Origin: Pontiella sulfatireligans
GTDB lineage: Bacteria > Verrucomicrobiota > Kiritimatiellia > Kiritimatiellales > Pontiellaceae
NCBI RefSeq assembly: GCF_900890705.1
Contig: NZ_CAAHFH010000003.1
Coordinates: 587,185 to 651,184 of the forward strand
Direction: 5' to 3'
DNA length: 64,000 bases
Every line of letters begins with the position of its first letter. The stretch's first letter is position 1. The notes beneath the pieces were generated by a model, which saw only the letters and a list, made by a program, of their open reading frames with translations, did not search any database and was not told the origin of the DNA. Position numbers and translations under genes: made by a program. Shown here in pieces: positions 1 through 9,190 of this stretch.

Positions 1-1263
1 ATCAGGCATAACCGGAACAAGCGAACGCTCAGCCAAGTTGCCATGGCCGATTTCGCGGCGGCCGGTCATTCCCAGACGTCCGACTTCACCTACCGAGTAA
101 GGAGGGAAGTTGTAGTGCAGGATAAAGTTCTTTTCATTAACGCCGCCGGTAACCGCATCGAAACGCTGCGATTCTTTAGTGGTTCCGAGCGTAATCATGC
201 AGATGGTCTGCGTTTCGCCGCGGCCGAAAATGGCCGAACCGTGTGTGCGGGGGAGTACGCCGACCTGAATATCAAGATCACGAAGCTCCAGCATGCCACG
301 TCCACCGATGCGGGTTCCGCCTTCGGTAACGTTTTTGCGAACGGTTTCAATTTCCAGTTCGTGGAAAGCGTGGAAGAACTCATCTTCAGTCATTTCTGCG
401 AAGAGTTCCTGCATCTGCGACTTAAGCTCTTCCTTCAGAGCAGTAACGGCGTTTTGACGCTCAAGCTTGCCACCGATTTTCATCAGTTCTTTGAACTTTT
501 CACCAACCAGTTCGCGGGCCTTGTCAACCAGCGTGGTGTCTTTGGCTTCCAGTGCATAAACTTTTTCCGGCATGCCGAGGGCCTTGCGGAGTTCCAGCTG
601 GCCGTCGATAATCTTAACGACTTCGGCGTGTGCAACTTTCATTCCTTCGATGAATTCCGCTTCCGGAACTTCATGGGCGCTGCCTTCAATCATCATTACC
701 TTGTCGCGGGCGCCGCAGTAGGTCAGATCAATGTCGCTGGCTGCGAGCTCGTCGTGGTTCGGGTTGACGATCCACTTGCCTTCGTTGCGGACGATGCGGA
801 CGGCGCCGATCGGGCCGTCGAACGGCAGGTCGGTCAGAGTCAGCGCGGCCGAAGCAGCGTTAACGCTAAGCACGTCGGTGTCGAACGTGCCGTCGCAGCT
901 CAGCAGCATGTTGTTGATCTGCACTTCACGATGGAAGTTGTCCGGGAACAGGGTCCGGATCGGACGGTCGGTAACACGCATGGTAAGGATTTCCTTCTCA
1001 GAAGGACGTGCCTCGCGCTTGATGTAGCCGCCCGGGAAACGGCCGGCCGCATAAAACTTTTCGCGGTATTCCACCTGCAGGGGAAAGAAGTCGCATCCTT
1101 CGCGGGGTTCTTTGGCTGCGGTGACGGCGGAGAAAACAATGTTTTCACCGATTGCACAGGTCACAGAACCCTGAGCCTGTTTGGCCAGAAGGCCGGTTTC
1201 GAGAACCATCGACTTGCCGCCGACTTCGAATTCTACTTTGGTTGTACCCTTCATAATTAACAT
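1..1263 (-). CDS. pnp: Polyribonucleotide nucleotidyltransferase (PNPase), C-terminal part outside window
   Basis: Phosphorolytic 3'-5' exoribonuclease acting in cytoplasmic mRNA turnover. About 420 N-terminal residues are present, covering the first RNase PH domain, the helical linker and the start of the second PH domain. The gene runs off the left edge, so the KH and S1 domains are not visible. Recognisable blocks are the FFPLQVEYREKFYAAGRFPGG segment near the N terminus, RPIRTLFP, LPFDGPIGAVR, and GVLPRTHGSAIFGRGETQ with FNFPPYSVGE-like residues near the edge. Two in-frame ATGs are possible (1263 and 1254); AAGGG lies 4 nt before the first and 13 nt before the second, so I use 1263. It follows rpsO on the same strand, the classic rpsO-pnp arrangement. 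Identity is certain from the conserved blocks. Confidence 0.95.
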   Translation of the reverse strand, partial: MLIMKGTTKVEFEVGGKSMVLETGLLAKQAQGSVTCAIGENIVFSAVTAAKEPREGCDFFPLQVEYREKFYAAGRFPGGYIKREARPSEKEILTMRVTDRPIRTLFPDNFHREVQINNMLLSCDGTFDTDVLSVNAASAALTLTDLPFDGPIGAVRIVRNEGKWIVNPNHDELAASDIDLTYCGARDKVMMIEGSAHEVPEAEFIEGMKVAHAEVVKIIDGQLELRKALGMPEKVYALEAKDTTLVDKARELVGEKFKELMKIGGKLERQNAVTALKEELKSQMQELFAEMTEDEFFHAFHELEIETVRKNVTEGGTRIGGRGMLELRDLDIQVGVLPRTHGSAIFGRGETQTICMITLGTTKESQRFDAVTGGVNEKNFILHYNFPPYSVGEVGRLGMTGRREIGHGNLAERSLVPVMPD

Positions 1264-1376
1264 TGCGCCCTTATCAATTTCTGAAGAGCGCACCTTTCCT
1301 TGGTTGTTTTTACTGTTTTCCGCCGGAATTCCCGGCCGGAACCTTCTTTCGTTCTGCTTCTTTCCAGAAACAACGC

Positions 1377-1400
1377 AAGCCCTTTAGCAATAAAGGGCTT
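1377..1400 (-). terminator. Hairpin between rpsO and pnp
   Basis: Perfect 10-bp stem AAGCCCTTTA/TAAAGGGCTT with a 4-nt loop, 38 bp past the rpsO stop. Read on the minus strand it is followed by GCGTTGTTTC, a weak U-tract. It could be a leaky terminator or an mRNA-processing hairpin; E. coli has both kinds of element in this interval, where PNPase autoregulates its own mRNA. Confidence 0.6.
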
Positions 1401-1437
1401 ACGAACGAATAAGGATTTTGACCATCTGAACAGATGA

Positions 1438-1701
1438 TTATTTCCGCAAGCCGAGTTTTCCAATCAGCTCTTTGTAACGGGCGTCGTCTCTCTTCTGAAG
1501 ATAGACGAGCAGTTTGCGACGTTTGTTGACCATCATGATGAGGCCTCGACGCGAACTGTGATCCTTCTTGTGAATTTTGAGATGCTCCGTCAATTCCTTG
1601 ATGCGCGATGTAAGCAACGCGGCCTGGACCTCGACGGAACCGGTGTCTTGCTCGTTGCGCTTATATTCGTTTTTAACTTCAGCTTTGACTGCTTGATCCA
1701 C
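1438..1701 (-). CDS. rpsO: Small ribosomal subunit protein uS15
   Basis: Primary 16S rRNA-binding protein of the 30S platform. At 87 aa it has the usual S15 length. Family landmarks are DTGSVEVQ near residues 20-27, the central LTEHLKIHKKDHSSRRGL stretch with the conserved HKKDHSSRRGL loop, and the C-terminal YLQKRDDARYKELIGKLGLRK helix. It has its own promoter upstream at 1749-1777 and is followed by pnp. Confidence 0.97.
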   Translation of the reverse strand: MDQAVKAEVKNEYKRNEQDTGSVEVQAALLTSRIKELTEHLKIHKKDHSSRRGLIMMVNKRRKLLVYLQKRDDARYKELIGKLGLRK

Positions 1702-1748
1702 GTGTGGACTCCTTGTTTATCTCTGTGTCTTCTAAAAGTAAGAGCGGG

Positions 1749-1777
1749 ACTATACGTAGCCCCCCATCCCATGTAAA
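1749..1777 (-). promoter_or_regulatory. Sigma70-type promoter of rpsO
   Basis: On the minus strand TTTACA (-35) and TATAGT (-10) are separated by exactly 17 bp. The predicted start lies near 1742, giving a leader of about 40 nt before the rpsO ATG at 1701. Position and consensus match make this the clearest housekeeping promoter seen in the window. Confidence 0.75.
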
Positions 1778-1870
1778 GCATAGTTTCTACAGCTTTTCAG
1801 GCTATTCCCTCCAAGCTGAAACACCTCGGAAACACCCGTTTTCAGGGCAAATTACTATATCCACATTCCA

Positions 1871-2938
1871 TCAGGGCAGGACGAAAACCGAAATCGTATG
1901 GATCTCATCTGAAGTATTGGATCCATAGGTCAGGTCGATGTTGGCCACATAGACCTTGTTGCCGCGGCGGATGCACTCGGACGGTGCATCCATGGCGCCG
2001 CCCTTGCCGTCGCCGGGTTCGTTCTTGGCGACCACTTTGACCGCGCCGCTCTTCGGGCAAATGCAGGCGATGGCGTTGCCAAGGAAGTCGGCCGTCCAAA
2101 GCTTGCCGTACTGATCGATCTGCAGGCCGTCGACGCTGTCGAGCCCTTCGCCCTTGGAGAAGAGCTTCCAGCTTTCGACGCTGCCGTCTTTGTTGAAGGC
2201 GGCCTTCCAGATTTCAGCATCGCCAAAGTTGCAGACAAACAGTTCGCCGCTCTTTGAATACGCTGCGCCGTTGGCGCCCACCTGGTGCTTTTTGTTCATG
2301 GTCTTGAGCGTGGCGATCAGATGCGGGTCGCCAAGGCCTTTGACCTGCACCGGACCTTTGGCCAGCTCTTCGATGCTGAAGCGGTAGGTGCCGGAGGTGA
2401 GCGGGTAGGTTGTGTCGATGCTGGTGTCGTTGACCGCAATGAAGCCGCCGAATGCGGTTACGCCGTTGGCCATCTGCAAACCGGTTGCAACCACGTCAAC
2501 GCCGGCGGCTTTGCCGTTCTTGATGTTGATGCGCAACAGGCGGGACAGGCCCGGTTTGTCGGTGACGAACGTTTGGTTGTCGGCCACGTAGAGGTTGCCG
2601 TCGGAGCCGAAGACGATGCCGAGCGGGCTGACCTTGCCGGTTTCCGGATGCGGCGGCAGGTCGGAAAAAACGCTCACCTTGTCGTTCGCATCGATGATGC
2701 CGATTTTGGCCGGATAGGACTGGTCGCCGACATTGTTGATGGAAAGGTAGATGTTTCCATCCTTTCCAACCGTCATGCCGTCGGGGCTGTTCCACTCGTT
2801 GGGCAGCACGATGGGCGCCGCGGGCTTGAGCAGCTCGCCGCCCAGCTTGCAAACACCGCTGCATTCTTTTTTCGGGGTTGTGCATCCGCCGAGCATCGCG
2901 ACAACGGCCAGCGACGCCACCACTTGATATATTTTCAT
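1871..2938 (-). CDS. SMP-30/gluconolactonase-like lipoprotein
   Basis: 355 aa. The N-terminal signal ends in LGGCTT, a lipobox, so it is probably a lipoprotein. The remainder is a six-bladed-propeller-like sequence with SPDGMTVGKDGNIYLS, PLGIVFGSDGNLYVADNQ and LDSVDGLQIDQYGKLWTADF repeats typical of the SMP-30/gluconolactonase/NHL group. Family members hydrolyse sugar lactones or only bind ligands; the substrate cannot be read from the sequence. The open frame extends upstream to 3457, but ATG 2938 has a strong AGGAGC site 4 nt before it and begins the signal peptide. It is the last gene of the long minus-strand run and starts 8 nt after the cupin gene. A lactonase after sugar dehydrogenases would fit an oxidative sugar pathway (inference). 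Confidence 0.8.
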   Translation of the reverse strand: MKIYQVVASLAVVAMLGGCTTPKKECSGVCKLGGELLKPAAPIVLPNEWNSPDGMTVGKDGNIYLSINNVGDQSYPAKIGIIDANDKVSVFSDLPPHPETGKVSPLGIVFGSDGNLYVADNQTFVTDKPGLSRLLRINIKNGKAAGVDVVATGLQMANGVTAFGGFIAVNDTSIDTTYPLTSGTYRFSIEELAKGPVQVKGLGDPHLIATLKTMNKKHQVGANGAAYSKSGELFVCNFGDAEIWKAAFNKDGSVESWKLFSKGEGLDSVDGLQIDQYGKLWTADFLGNAIACICPKSGAVKVVAKNEPGDGKGGAMDAPSECIRRGNKVYVANIDLTYGSNTSDEIHTISVFVLP

Positions 2939-2946
2939 TGCTGCTC

Positions 2947-3636
2947 CTATCCTTTGAGGAAAAAGTCGTTGATGGATTTGTCGGAATGGCGTACCGCCGA
3001 ATCGGTGTGCACATTGGCGACTTCGGAGATGATTGCGCCTTCGGTTCCGCCAAACTGCCAATGGCGGGTCTTGACTGCCGCGACCGGCACAAAGATGCCC
3101 GGAGTTGCTGGAACGACATGCTTGGTGGTCACCTTGCCGCCCATATGGCACGGGGGAACCACGATTTGCGGATAGTCGGCCAGGTTTTCGTCGCCGATGC
3201 CGACGACATAGCTTTTGCCGTAGCGGATGAGCCAGCCTTCGCGCTTGGCTGGATTGCCTTCGCCGTCGAGGTGCCAGTGCTCCGGCAGCATCTGGCCGGG
3301 CAGCAGGAAGAGATCCATCAGCATGTAGCGGTCTTCTTCGTGGTTCATGAACATATAGGCCGCGAGTCCCAGCTCGGTGAATTTTCCGGTGTTGTAGTCG
3401 CTCACCCAAAGATTCTTGCGGAAGTCCGGGAAAATGGGATAGCCATGGAATTCGCATAGCTTAATGATGGCGTCCTTGCCTTTCTCCACATCGAACTTGC
3501 CGTCAGCGGTGTAGAACTCCTCGTTCTTGAACTTTAGCTTCTTCCCGAACAACCCGGCTTCGGCTTTCACGGCCGTTCCCAGCGCGGCGACTCCTGCGCC
3601 AACCGCCACTGCCTGCATTGCGCTTCTTCTCTTCAT
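2947..3636 (-). CDS. Secreted cupin, D-lyxose isomerase-like
   Basis: 229 aa with a twin-arginine-like leader (MKRRSAMQAVAVGAGVAALG), so probably exported. The body is a cupin: MLPEHWH..EGNPAKREGWLIRYG carries the HxH-Glu metal ligands near residues 120-135, and a later His lies in VPPCHMGG. The layout resembles the D-lyxose ketol-isomerase family. An exported sugar isomerase would be unusual, and other cupin functions are possible. It lies 11 nt after the large HzsA-like gene and 8 nt before the SMP-30 gene, clearly one transcription unit. Cupin fold is confident; substrate is not. Confidence 0.7.
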   Translation of the reverse strand: MKRRSAMQAVAVGAGVAALGTAVKAEAGLFGKKLKFKNEEFYTADGKFDVEKGKDAIIKLCEFHGYPIFPDFRKNLWVSDYNTGKFTELGLAAYMFMNHEEDRYMLMDLFLLPGQMLPEHWHLDGEGNPAKREGWLIRYGKSYVVGIGDENLADYPQIVVPPCHMGGKVTTKHVVPATPGIFVPVAAVKTRHWQFGGTEGAIISEVANVHTDSAVRHSDKSINDFFLKG

Positions 3637-3647
3637 TCCTGTCTCCT

Positions 3648-6600
3648 TTATTCTTCTATGATGATTCTGAATCCAAGATCCGGCAAGCGGATGTTTTCAT
3701 TATAACCCCAGCGTGTGGCCGAGGTTGCATCCTTGGGCATGTCCGACCAAGAGCCGCCCTTGACGATGTATTTGCCTTCGCCGCCTTTGGAGGCGGTCCA
3801 CTCCTCGGCATTGCCGGCCATGTCGTGCAGGCCCCAGGCGTTCGGCTTGTAGCTCTTTACCGGGGCGGTGGCATCAAACTTGTCGTTCACGTTCTCGACA
3901 TAGGTGAAGTAGAGCGGCGCGTTGCGGCGCATCAGCTCCCCGGAGAAGCGGGCCTTGTCCGACAGGTTGGCGAAAGCGGCAAAGTCGTCGTCTCGGCCGC
4001 CGTACCATAGGTCGGAAGCGGTGCCGGCGCGCGCGGCCCATTCCCACTGCTCTTCGGTGGGCAGCGAAACCTTTTTGCCGGTCTCTTTGGAGAGCCAGTC
4101 GCAGAAGGCCGCCGCCTTGCCGTGGCTGACGCGTACGGCGGGCTGGGCCTCGGTGTAGAGCGGAACGCCGCGACTCGACTGGTCCTTTTCCGGAAGGTCG
4201 GCAAACTTGCTGTCGTGCTGCGGATCGAAGGCCTGCAGCTGCGAGTTCGAAATCTCGGCCACCGACATCCAGAACGGCTTTTTGATTTCCACCACGCGCG
4301 GCGTTTCGTTCGGGTAGCCGTTGGCGGCGCCCATCACATACGTGCCAGCGGGAATGCGGACGAACTCGATGCGCTCTTTGCCATCCAGCATTTTCGTGAT
4401 GGCGCGGTTGCTGTCGTAGCTCTTGGTTTCGCGGCCAGGAGTGCCGAATTCGACGGCCATGGTTTTCTGCCCGCCCTTGGCATCGAACGGCCAGCCTTTC
4501 AGTTTAGGCATTTTCAGCTTTTTCTGCTTCTTCGGCTTGATGGGTTTGATGGCCGGTTGCTTAACGAATTCGCGAACCAGGTCCTTGTATTCGTTTTCGG
4601 GATCCCAGTCGAGGCCGGCGTATTTTTTCAGGCTGTCGCGGCGCCATTTGACCTGATCGCCGTATTCGTCGTATTGGCCCGGATGGAACGCCGCGTGGAA
4701 GGGGACGTTGAGGTCGATCCACATCGTCAGGCGCCGCATGGCCTCGTCGTCGAGCTGAACGCCGTGGTGCCCTTTTTCCAGCATCTGGATCAGCTTGCTG
4801 CTCGACGCATGCCACTCCATCGGCACCATCAGCTCCGGATTGCTTTCGGGGCCGTTGCGTCGGACATATTTCTGCAGGATTTCGTAGGAGCGCGAATAGC
4901 GCTTGGAATCGAGCATTTCCTCTTCGGAGAAACTGTTGGTCAGGTCGATTTTCTTCCCTTCGCCGTGGCAGGCGATGCAGTATTGATCGAGCAGCGGCTG
5001 CACCTCCATCACGAAGGAATACGGCCGCGCCGGGCCATGCCAGGGCTTGATTTCGTGCGGGCGCTGGGTAAAGGCCTGGGTCGGGCGGTTGACAGGCGCC
5101 TGGTCGGCGGTTTCGTGGCAGCCGATGCAGGAAAGGTTTTCCCCGGGCTGCGGGTTCATCCAGGTGCGCATCTTCTGAACGGCCATGCCATCCTTGTCGA
5201 GTGCGAGGAATGTGATGGGCATCATGGAGGGCACGGTGAACATGGCCGAGCCGTCTTCGTTGACCGGAACTGTGCCGAGCATGTAGCGCGCATCCCAGCC
5301 GCTTTCATGGCCGACGTAGCGGTGCGACGCCGCCGATTTGTAGCCATAGTGGAAGGCGTAGATCGCCAGCTCCTTCACGGTGCCGCGCGGGATGCCTTGG
5401 AGGCCGGGGCCTTCGTAGATGTCCTGCACATAGAGGGTGCTGGTCTTCGAGTCCTCGCGAACGCGGGACGGGATGACCGGCGGCAGCGGCTTTTTCTTCA
5501 GCACCTGCGGCCAAGCCAGAAAGCCGTCGCGCGGCTGATGGATGAGCGTTTTGTTGTCGAACACATCGACGAGGTAGAGCCCCCACGGCGCATACCGGTC
5601 CGGCTTCATCATGGCAATATGGTATTCCGCGTCGAGCGGCACGGAATACATGAACTTCGGGTAGTCGTTCGCATAGAGCCGGTCCACCATGACCGCCTCG
5701 ACCGGCTTTTCCTTGTCGCCGATAAACTGCACGGCGCCATCGGCCTCGCGCCGCCCTTTGGAAACATCGAAAAGGACGAGCGAACCCATGTGGGTGGGCC
5801 CATGGTGGCCGGCGACGGTGGCGGTGTAGAGGTTGGGCTTGCCGGGCACTTGCTGCGGATAGAAGAGGGCGGTGGGCCAGACGGAGTTGCTGCCGTAGAT
5901 TTCGCGCTGGTTGGTGCCGTCGGGATTCATGTTCATCATGATGCGCATGAAATAGTGGGCGGCGTCGGTGTATTCATAGCGAATGTAGAGCACGCGGCCA
6001 TCCTCCTGCACGGTGGCGTGGTAGGAGTTTTCCTGGTCGACGCCCAGCTGCCGGATTTTTCCGGATTCCGGATTGAGCATATACATGTTGGCGAGCATAT
6101 GCGAACCGCCCTCGCATGGCAGGCCGGTCATGATGGCGGTGGACATCACGATAATGTTGCCGTCGGGCAGGTAGCACGGATCGAAAAAGTGGTCTTTCGA
6201 CTCCGGGGTGAGCCGCGTGGTTTCGCCAGACTTCATATCGAGCTCGAAGAGGGCCATCGGCTCTTCGTACGAGCCCATCGAAAAGGCGACGCGTTCGCCG
6301 TCCCAATGCAGACGGGCGTTGCTGATCAGCATTTGGTCGTCGTCCGGCGCATAGAGCGGCGTGGTCTGCACATCGCCGCGCAGGTTGGACAGCTTGACGA
6401 TGCTGCTGTTCCAGCCGATGCGGTTCGGGCTTTGGATATTCTTCACGATGCTGTGGGTGGAGAGGCTCGGCGCCCCGAGCACCGCGCCGGAACCGCCACG
6501 TCCGATGCGGCCGGGAAACGGCATCGACGCGAATTCGTCGCGCAGGTTGAGGTGGCCGACTTCGCGCTGAACGGCCAACACTTCCATGTTGTCGAGCAAC

Positions 6601-7547
6601 GGGTTGGCCAGCAACAGCCGGCGGTAGCCCTCCATCAGGGCATCGGCCGCCTGCCCGGCATCCGGCGATCCGGACGCAATCTTTGCAAGCACCGCTTCCT
6701 TGCGCTCCGCCAACTTGGGCACCAGGCGACCGAGCTTGTCGAGCACCTTGCGCTCCGGGAATTTACGGTTCATATCGTTCAGGGCGAGCATTATATGGTC
6801 GGGGTGCACGCGCTCAATCCGGGCCCTGAGTTCTTCCATTCTGCAATCCGTAAGGTAGAACTGCCGAACGTTTTCTGCATCCGCCCAGCTTCTGGCCTTT
6901 TTCGCGGCGGCGGCGGCCTTATCCTTTGCACCGGCCGAGCAGGCGTTGGCATAGGCCTTGGCCATGGCCTGCGGCGTTGTCGGGAACGGCTTGCCGCCCA
7001 TCGCCTTCAGTTCAAAATAAAACTCGTCCGCCGTGATCCCGTGCTTCTCCAGCAGCGGCACCCATTTCGCGGAATAGATTTGGATGCCCGGCATGATGTA
7101 TTTCTTGATGATTTTGCTAATCGTTTCTTTTTCTGCCACCCAGACCTGGAAACCTCCTGCCCATGAATTGATCTGGATGGCATCCGCGTCCAGCATGTTC
7201 TTGGAAAGCTTGATGACTGAATATTCGCCGGACGACATGCGATAGTCGTTGCCCAGTTTGCCGTCGCGGACGGCATGGTATTTTCCGTTGGTCTTTTTTC
7301 CCCGATGCACGGGCAAAACGAGGATCTGCGGATTGTCGAACTGCGAGCAGTCGATCAGGCAGCTACGATCATTGATGTCAAAAAAGCGCCACTTCATCCC
7401 GTCGGCACCACCATCCTGAAAGGCCTGTTCGGTTAAGGCCGACACGGCCTTCTGCTCCTCGGCCATCTCCTTGAGGAACGCGGCGTTGCCGAAAGCGGAA
7501 CAGGCCATGACCACCAGTCCCAGTGATAAAGCGGTCTTCTTCTGCAT
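3648..7547 (-). CDS. HzsA-related dihaem protein fused to an FGE-like (SUMF1-fold) domain
   Basis: 1299 aa secreted protein with signal peptide MQKKTALSLGLVVMACSAFG. It has an N-terminal domain (about 25-330) and a propeller region containing DLKSGET-like and LPDGNIIVMSTA repeats (about 380-780). Two c-type haem motifs follow, CIGCH at 807 and CIACH at 857. The C-terminal sulfatase-modifying-factor fold (about 1060-1299) has FVRIPAGTYVMG, LPTEEQWEWAAR and GLHDMAGNAEEW. The haem part resembles the hydrazine synthase alpha-subunit family that is widespread in PVC bacteria outside anammox organisms. Where true FGE has its catalytic cysteine pair this domain reads KGGSWSDMPKDATSATRWG, with no cysteine, so it cannot be a normal sulfatase maturase. 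ATG 7547 begins the signal peptide, follows GAAGGAAGG, and lies 1 nt after the sulfatase stop. The reaction is unknown; periplasmic redox chemistry on a sugar or sulfate ester is a guess. Confidence 0.8.
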   Translation of the reverse strand: MQKKTALSLGLVVMACSAFGNAAFLKEMAEEQKAVSALTEQAFQDGGADGMKWRFFDINDRSCLIDCSQFDNPQILVLPVHRGKKTNGKYHAVRDGKLGNDYRMSSGEYSVIKLSKNMLDADAIQINSWAGGFQVWVAEKETISKIIKKYIMPGIQIYSAKWVPLLEKHGITADEFYFELKAMGGKPFPTTPQAMAKAYANACSAGAKDKAAAAAKKARSWADAENVRQFYLTDCRMEELRARIERVHPDHIMLALNDMNRKFPERKVLDKLGRLVPKLAERKEAVLAKIASGSPDAGQAADALMEGYRRLLLANPLLDNMEVLAVQREVGHLNLRDEFASMPFPGRIGRGGSGAVLGAPSLSTHSIVKNIQSPNRIGWNSSIVKLSNLRGDVQTTPLYAPDDDQMLISNARLHWDGERVAFSMGSYEEPMALFELDMKSGETTRLTPESKDHFFDPCYLPDGNIIVMSTAIMTGLPCEGGSHMLANMYMLNPESGKIRQLGVDQENSYHATVQEDGRVLYIRYEYTDAAHYFMRIMMNMNPDGTNQREIYGSNSVWPTALFYPQQVPGKPNLYTATVAGHHGPTHMGSLVLFDVSKGRREADGAVQFIGDKEKPVEAVMVDRLYANDYPKFMYSVPLDAEYHIAMMKPDRYAPWGLYLVDVFDNKTLIHQPRDGFLAWPQVLKKKPLPPVIPSRVREDSKTSTLYVQDIYEGPGLQGIPRGTVKELAIYAFHYGYKSAASHRYVGHESGWDARYMLGTVPVNEDGSAMFTVPSMMPITFLALDKDGMAVQKMRTWMNPQPGENLSCIGCHETADQAPVNRPTQAFTQRPHEIKPWHGPARPYSFVMEVQPLLDQYCIACHGEGKKIDLTNSFSEEEMLDSKRYSRSYEILQKYVRRNGPESNPELMVPMEWHASSSKLIQMLEKGHHGVQLDDEAMRRLTMWIDLNVPFHAAFHPGQYDEYGDQVKWRRDSLKKYAGLDWDPENEYKDLVREFVKQPAIKPIKPKKQKKLKMPKLKGWPFDAKGGQKTMAVEFGTPGRETKSYDSNRAITKMLDGKERIEFVRIPAGTYVMGAANGYPNETPRVVEIKKPFWMSVAEISNSQLQAFDPQHDSKFADLPEKDQSSRGVPLYTEAQPAVRVSHGKAAAFCDWLSKETGKKVSLPTEEQWEWAARAGTASDLWYGGRDDDFAAFANLSDKARFSGELMRRNAPLYFTYVENVNDKFDATAPVKSYKPNAWGLHDMAGNAEEWTASKGGEGKYIVKGGSWSDMPKDATSATRWGYNENIRLPDLGFRIIIEE

Positions 7548-7548
7548 C

Positions 7549-9177
7549 TTATTTGCCTTCCTTCTTCGCACGCATGGCATGGGAAATTTCAACCGCCTTG
7601 GCGCGGTCTTTGGCATCGTAGTCCCAGAAGTCGTCGATCACCTTGTTGAGCGCAAACTTCGGATCGTCCTCGCCCAGCTCGGCGCGGCGCGCCTTGAGCT
7701 GCTTCTTCAGCTTTTCAATCACGCCGGCATATTCCGGGTTGTCGTAGATATTGTTGTCTTCGCTTGGATCGTTCTTCAAGTCATACAGCTCCCAGCCCGG
7801 CGGGGTGTCGGGGGTGGACTCGCCCTTCCAGCCCGTGCCATAGAACATGATCAGTTTGTAGCGCTTGGTGCGGATCGCGATGTGCCCGGGATTGTCGTGG
7901 TGCGCCATGTGCATCCAGTAGTGGTAGTAGGCGGCCTTTTTCGAACCCGTGCCTTCCTTGCCGGTTTCGAGAATCGACTTGAAGCTTTGGCCGTGCATGT
8001 AGTCCGGCGTCTTGACGCCGGCAAAGTCGAGCATGGTCGGGGCATAGTCGATGTTTTCCACGATGGCGTCGGAGCGGCCGGTTTTGACGGACTTGGGATA
8101 GCGCACGATGAACGGCATGCGCATCGACTCTTCATACGCCCATCGCTTGTCCATATAGTCGTGCTCGCCGAGCCAGAAGCCCTGGTCGCCGGTGTACATG
8201 ATCACCGTGTTGTCGTAGAGCCCTTCGGCTTTCAAATAATCAATAACGCGCTTGAGGTTGTCGTCCACGCCCTTGACGCAGCGCAGGTAGGCCTTCATGT
8301 AGCCTTGGTAGGCATCGCCGATAATTTCTTCATCGCTCCTGCTCTGATCCAGATCCTTTACCCACAGGCCGCTCTTCGTATAGTTGCGCCGCGGATTGCG
8401 CCGGCCGATGGAGGTTCCAATGTAGGGAACCAGTTCATCGTTGTCGCCGCGCGTGGCGATCGAACCGTGGTTCTTGCGGTCGCGCATGTTGTCCGGTTCG
8501 GGGATTTCAACATTGGCGAGATAGGATTCGTAGCGCGGCGCATATTCAAACATGTCGTGCGGCGCCTTGAAGTGCAGCTTCAGGAAAAACGGCTGCTTCG
8601 GGTCGCGCTTTGTCTTGAACCATTCCAGCGCCGAGTCCGCAATGCAGTCTGAGGAATGCCCTTTCATCTGGACGGCATCCGGGCCAAAACTCTTTCTTCG
8701 AGCCTCAATCGTACCGGTTTTCCCCGTCTCGTAGAAAATGGGATCAAAATAGAAGCCTTGTCCCGGCAGCACCTTGTAATAGTCGAACGTCGAGGGCCGC
8801 TCCTTCAAGTGCCATTTTCCAATGACCGCAGTCTGGTAGCCCGCTTTTTTCATTTCCATGGACAGATATTGGCGCTCCGGCGGCAGCTTTTCGCCCAGCG
8901 TAATGCAGCCGTTCACGGCGGCGCTCTGGCCGGTCATGATGGCGGCGCGGCTCGGCGTGCAGATCGCATTCTGGCAAAACGCGTTTTCCATCACCATGCC
9001 TTCGTTGGCAATGGAATCGATGGTCGGCGTGGGATTCAGCTTAGCCAGTCGGCTGTTGTAGACGCCCACCGCCTGCGACGTGTGGTCGTCCGACATGATG
9101 AATAAAACATTGGGTTTAGCGGCGTGGCTAAGTCCCACGCTGGCCAGCAGTAAAAATGTCGCGATTATTTTAGTCAT
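7549..9177 (-). CDS. Secreted S1-family sulfatase
   Basis: 542 aa hydrolase of sulfate esters with a cleavable signal peptide (residues 1-19, ending SHA-A). Metal-binding aspartates lie in FIMSDDH (about 30-31). The formylglycine motif is C73-T-P-S-R, followed by AAIMTGQ. GKWHLKERP and the later GDQGFWLGEHD segment complete the alkaline-phosphatase-fold active site. The Cys-type motif needs an aerobic FGE or an anaerobic anSME to mature. Length is normal for S1 sulfatases acting on glycans. It sits between a propeller gene and the HzsA/FGE fusion in the same operon, which suggests removal of sulfate from the polysaccharide whose sugar feeds the upstream dehydrogenases. Subfamily and substrate cannot be assigned by eye. 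Confidence 0.92.
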   Translation of the reverse strand: MTKIIATFLLLASVGLSHAAKPNVLFIMSDDHTSQAVGVYNSRLAKLNPTPTIDSIANEGMVMENAFCQNAICTPSRAAIMTGQSAAVNGCITLGEKLPPERQYLSMEMKKAGYQTAVIGKWHLKERPSTFDYYKVLPGQGFYFDPIFYETGKTGTIEARRKSFGPDAVQMKGHSSDCIADSALEWFKTKRDPKQPFFLKLHFKAPHDMFEYAPRYESYLANVEIPEPDNMRDRKNHGSIATRGDNDELVPYIGTSIGRRNPRRNYTKSGLWVKDLDQSRSDEEIIGDAYQGYMKAYLRCVKGVDDNLKRVIDYLKAEGLYDNTVIMYTGDQGFWLGEHDYMDKRWAYEESMRMPFIVRYPKSVKTGRSDAIVENIDYAPTMLDFAGVKTPDYMHGQSFKSILETGKEGTGSKKAAYYHYWMHMAHHDNPGHIAIRTKRYKLIMFYGTGWKGESTPDTPPGWELYDLKNDPSEDNNIYDNPEYAGVIEKLKKQLKARRAELGEDDPKFALNKVIDDFWDYDAKDRAKAVEISHAMRAKKEGK

Positions 9178-9190
9178 AATATGTATTTCC

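Noticed and set aside
43..1260. Long plus-strand open frame over pnp
   Set aside because: Antisense shadow of pnp, whose minus-strand translation contains all PNPase motifs.
1780..1870. Terminator after the SMP-30 gene
   Set aside because: Only a weak bulged TTTCAG/CTGAAA pairing without a T-run; not enough to call.
2939..3457. Upstream extension of the SMP-30 open frame
   Set aside because: Overlaps the cupin gene in another frame; the signal peptide and ribosome site place the start at 2938.
4122..7166. 1014-codon plus-strand open frame
   Set aside because: Antisense to the HzsA/FGE fusion; composition is typical of a GC-rich shadow and there is no domain.
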